From Gaeumannomyces sp. JS-464 (Eukaryota > Ascomycota > Sordariomycetes > Magnaporthales > Magnaporthaceae), in assembly GCA_002197995.1 (NCBI GenBank), contig NGZR01000009.1, forward strand, positions 620,001 to 684,000: DNA of 64,000 bases. Reading direction: 5' to 3'. Position numbers and translations under genes: made by a program. Of this stretch, positions 61,165-64,000 are shown one piece after another; position 1 is the stretch's first letter, and each line of letters begins with the position of its first letter. The notes beneath the pieces are model-generated. The model searched no databases. It worked only from the letters and a program-made list of their open reading frames with translations, and was not told the DNA's origin.

Positions 61165-61953
61165 TTATAGTAACAACAGCGCTGCCCAAACAGCCACGCT
61201 CGCCATCGACGCCGCGCCGACACCCCCGCGCGCATGCACACCCGCGTTCTTGTCGCCGTCCTTGCCGCCCGACCCCGGCCCAGAGCCGCCGCCATTGCCC
61301 GCCCCGCCGCCGCCGCCGCCGCCGCCAGCGCCATCAGCAGGCTGCGACGACGACGACTGCGGGCGCTCCTGAACGAGCACGGACACGGCGGACAGGACGT
61401 GCGCCTGCTCGAGCAGGCCGGGGCTCTGGGGGTCCGTGTAGTTGCCGCTGGCCCAGGCGAAGCCGCAGCGGCGGCCGGTGCTGCCGCCCGTGCACTGGGC
61501 GACGGCGGCGGCGGCCGACTTTTTCAGGCGCGGCAGGGCGGCCTCGGCCGTGAAGGGCGCGACCTGCGCCGCCGTCGACAGGGAGCGCACCAGCTGGCCC
61601 TTGTAGGCCGCCAGCTCGCCGGTGCAAGAGCCCGCGCCGCCCGAGCGGCGGACCTCGCACTCGAGCTCGACGGCCACGTCGGCCGGGAAGAAGAAGGAGA
61701 GCGTCGCGGCCGTCAGCTTCTCGGTGCGCTCCTTCCAGGCGGCCGAGCCCTTGGTCTGTTGCGTGGTTGGGGAGCGTCCTGTGTTAGCAACAGGGTTGAC
61801 AGAAAATGGGACAAGACGCCGATAATTCGGGGTGGGTAGGGCTTACAAAGTTGTACATGAAGGCGGCACCCTCGGTCAGCCAGGAGGCGCTGCCCGAGTA
61901 CTGCTGCTTGGCCATGCCCGTGCAGTTGTGGTTCATGGCGGCGCCGTGACATG
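61165..61953 (-). pseudogene. 3' part of GH76 endo-1,6-alpha-mannosidase (DFG5/DCW1-type), GPI-anchored
   Basis: Two exons on minus, 61953-61847 and 61755-61165 (GTAAGC, branch TGCTAAC, CAACAG), encode 231 aa. They match only the C-terminal half of the cell-wall GH76 family: NHNCTGMAKQQYSGSASWL, LTEGAAFMYNFTKGSAAW, LKKSAAAAVAQCTGG, CGFAWASGNY. A Gly-rich linker follows, then a hydrophobic end (SMASVAVWAALLLL) typical of GPI attachment. The first exon begins right after a splice-acceptor-like TTCAG, but the expected N-terminal half with signal peptide and the catalytic Asp pair is not upstream: an intact F-box gene on the same strand occupies that position. It is therefore a truncated remnant, or the 5' exons lie beyond the window across a very long intron holding the F-box gene. 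As seen, it cannot be active. Confidence 0.65.
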
Positions 61954-62085
61954 CTGAACATCAACTGCCAACGCCCGACAAGAAATTGTACATGTATGCA
62001 GTGCGCCATCGCTAGAATGCGCGTGGGGGTTCCTCGGGCAGAAAGGACTCAGGATGCTTATAAGAAAAACTCGTCCCTCCCAGGC
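61954..62085. other. Junction between GH76 remnant and F-box gene
   Basis: Only 132 nt separate the F-box stop from the first recognisable GH76 codon. They contain no visible GH76 sequence and no promoter motif, so this is where the GH76 gene is broken. Confidence 0.5.
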
Positions 62086-63739
62086 TCAGCTCCGTGGCGC
62101 CTCGCTGTACACCACCCGGCTGTCGTCGCCCTCCTCCCAGTGACCCTTCCCGCCCCGAGCCCAAATCTCCGCGCGCCGCTCCCACGACCTGCGCATCCCC
62201 GCGAGGGCGCGCGCCGACGCCGCCGCGCCCGACGGCCGCGCGTATCGCCACGCGTGCTGGGCCGACTTGCGGAGCTTCTCGTCGGGCGCCACGCGCGCGC
62301 GCTCCGCGCCGTCCCAGAACCCGCACCCGGCCTCGCGCAGGTGCGCGCCCCGCTGGCCCAGCATGTCGTCGACGTGGCAGGCCTCGGACATGTACGACGG
62401 CCGCGGCTCCTGCCGCCGGCCGTTTTGGGTGTCCTCGACACCGTCCCTGCCCGCGGCCGTCCCGTCCACGTCCTCCCACCCACGCGGCCAGGGGGCTCCC
62501 GCTGGCGGCGGCACCATGCCGGGGGACACGTGCAGCGACATGACCAGGCAAGCGCTCAGGTAGGACTGCCTGAGCATCACCAGCTTCGCTTCGAGCGTCT
62601 CCAGAAACCTGAACTGGATCTGGTCCCAATCCCTGGGCATGTCTATTTCCTCAATGATGCGTTTCCACTCGCCCTCGTCTGTGGTCCTGGACAGGCGGTA
62701 AAGAGGAACAAGCCCGCCATTGAGCTGCTCGCTGGGGTGTCAGTGTGCCTTGTCGATCGATCGCGAGACGGAGTCAAGTATGCTCACAAGAAAGCGCCGG
62801 TGCGGCACGGCGATGTGATGGCTGACCCAGTCGATCTTGCGGGCGCCCCACTTGACATCGTGTTGCGCGAGCATCTCAAAGTCTGCAAGGACGCCGCCGT
62901 GCACTGTCAGCATTTTCAAATTGAAGCGTTGGACAAGCAGGGAGCGACGCACAGTACTGCATTCTCCTCTCCAAAAAGTCGCAAGCGCACGCCAGCTGCT
63001 CATTGACTACCGTCGGCCACTGCCCCAGCAGCAGCGTCTGCGCCAGATGCCTCTGCTCCTTGGTCCAGGGCGCGGTGGCGGCCGGGGGTGCTTCTGGGGC
63101 CATCCTGCGCTGGGCGTCGCGGATGCTGGCGCGGCCCGCCGTGTTGCAGTAGATCTGGTAGCGGTAGAAGGCCCGCTGGATGCGCTGCACCTCGCGCCGC
63201 GTGGGCTCGGGCGCCCCTGCTCCCGCCTCCCCGCCGCTCCAACGGTCCTCGCCGCCGCCGCCATCGCCGTCACCCTCGGTGTAGATTGAGCGAAACAGCG
63301 CCAGCGCCGGGCGGGCCAGGTCCAGCGTGAACTTTTCGACCGCCCTGTGGACCTCGGTCAGGGCCGTCGCCGTCTCGCGAGTCAGGGGCAAGATGCGCCC
63401 GAGTGGGTCGTCGCCGCGGCGAGGGTGCGGCGGCGGCGGGCCATCTGCGGGGGCTTCTTCCAGCACTGCCGGCTCCACTCCGAGGCTGCGCCGCAGCACG
63501 GGCTCGACGCCGTCCCAGTCGCGCGCGCGGCCGGCCTCGAGCGCTGCGACCGCCAGCGGCAGCAGGCGCGGGCCGATGTACCGCTCCAGCACACACCTGA
63601 GGATGTGCTGCCACCGCGACTCGAAGGCGAACCAGAACACCCGGCTGGTCAGGACGGCCGAGAACAGCGTCCCCGGCGAGTCCACGTACTCTAGGATGTC
63701 GAGCGCGACATCGATTGGGAGCGGGCACGGCCGATCCAT
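62086..63739 (-). CDS. F-box-like domain protein
   Basis: A probable substrate adaptor of an SCF-type ubiquitin ligase. Three exons on minus: 63739-62953, 62882-62788 and 62727-62086, with phases 1 and 0 (the last acceptor is either GCGAG or GAGCAG, a three-base ambiguity). They give 507 aa in an intact frame. The N-terminal LPIDVALDILEYVDSPGTLF and SRVFWFAFESRWQHIL match the F-box helix pattern (about residues 7-48). The rest has no recognised repeat: it contains RREVQRIQRAFYRYQIYCN, VNEQLACACDFLERRM and HVDDMLGQRGAHLRE, as seen in a large family of fungal F-box-like proteins with unknown C-terminal regions. The start at 63739 places the F-box at the very N-terminus, as usual. Confidence 0.75.
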
Positions 63740-64000
63740 CTTGTCGGCCGTTTGCCTGCTGGCGGGTTAGTCTGGAGGAGAGATGGTGTTCCGGTGCAAG
63801 TAAAAGGTCCCGTTGCCGCGAGACATTGGGGGATGCCGAGTCAAAAGACAGGATAGCCTTTTGTACAGCGACATCAGCGGCCGAAAGTCCGGATAAATAA
63901 CCACTCGCGGATGATCAATGACACTGCCAAGGGCCGCGCGTAGACTCGAGCTTACATGGTCCCTCCGCACGTCTCGGCGTTTCGCCGTTGCACCGAGCAC
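63740..64000. other. Upstream region of F-box gene
   Basis: 261 nt to the window edge. No gene is evident; presumably the 5' UTR and promoter of the F-box gene. Confidence 0.5.

Noticed and set aside
61951..63006. 351-codon plus frame
   Set aside because: Antisense shadow of the F-box gene, crossing its introns.

Overview
The window looks like nuclear DNA of a filamentous ascomycete (Pezizomycotina, most likely Sordariomycetes). The coding parts are GC-rich with a C/G bias at third positions. Genes carry short GT..AG introns of about 50-90 nt with CTRAY branch points. Intergenic DNA is full of poly-A/poly-T runs and TAGGTA/TACCTA palindromes. The gene families are typical of filamentous fungi: an AzgA-type purine permease, a cAMP-receptor-like GPCR, an FHA-kinase, a GH76 cell-wall enzyme and an F-box protein. 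I cannot name the species.

Layout. 241-1242 (+) is a three-exon AhpD/carboxymuconolactone-decarboxylase-like gene. 1243-22908 is about 21.7 kb in which I find no credible gene. It leads into a C2H2 zinc-finger transcription factor (22909-25309, +). A UCH37/UCHL5-type deubiquitinase (28728-29919, -) faces it tail to tail. Then come an AzgA-like purine permease in nine exons (30843-33196, -), a small two-helix membrane protein (34373-34699, +) and a fungal SAM-methyltransferase-like protein (37351-39558, +). After a 4.1 kb gap lies a GPCR (43659-45240, -). The 45.2-52.2 kb stretch holds a MITE-like inverted-repeat element (48470-48730) and a decayed or frameshifted coding region (about 50.6-51.84 kb). 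Next are a P-loop kinase-like gene (52238-52882, +), an FHA-domain protein kinase (53304-55399, -), a doubtful Cys-containing ORF (55742-56309, -) and a large AT-hook protein with internal repeats (57129-60006, +). At the right end, the 3' part of a GPI-anchored GH76 mannosidase (61165-61953, -) sits directly downstream of an intact F-box gene (62086-63739, -).

The genes do not form an evident cluster or pathway; they look like ordinary chromosomal housekeeping, transport and signalling genes. A striking cross-cutting feature is that several genes become fully consistent only if single bases are added in, or occasionally removed from, short homopolymers (zinc-finger factor, UCH, AzgA, methyltransferase, AT-hook protein). 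With those corrections the exon lengths sum exactly to whole codons. Uncorrected sequencing indels are the simplest explanation, so these genes should not be called pseudogenes without checking reads.

No rRNA, tRNA, CRISPR array or secondary-metabolite cluster was recognised.
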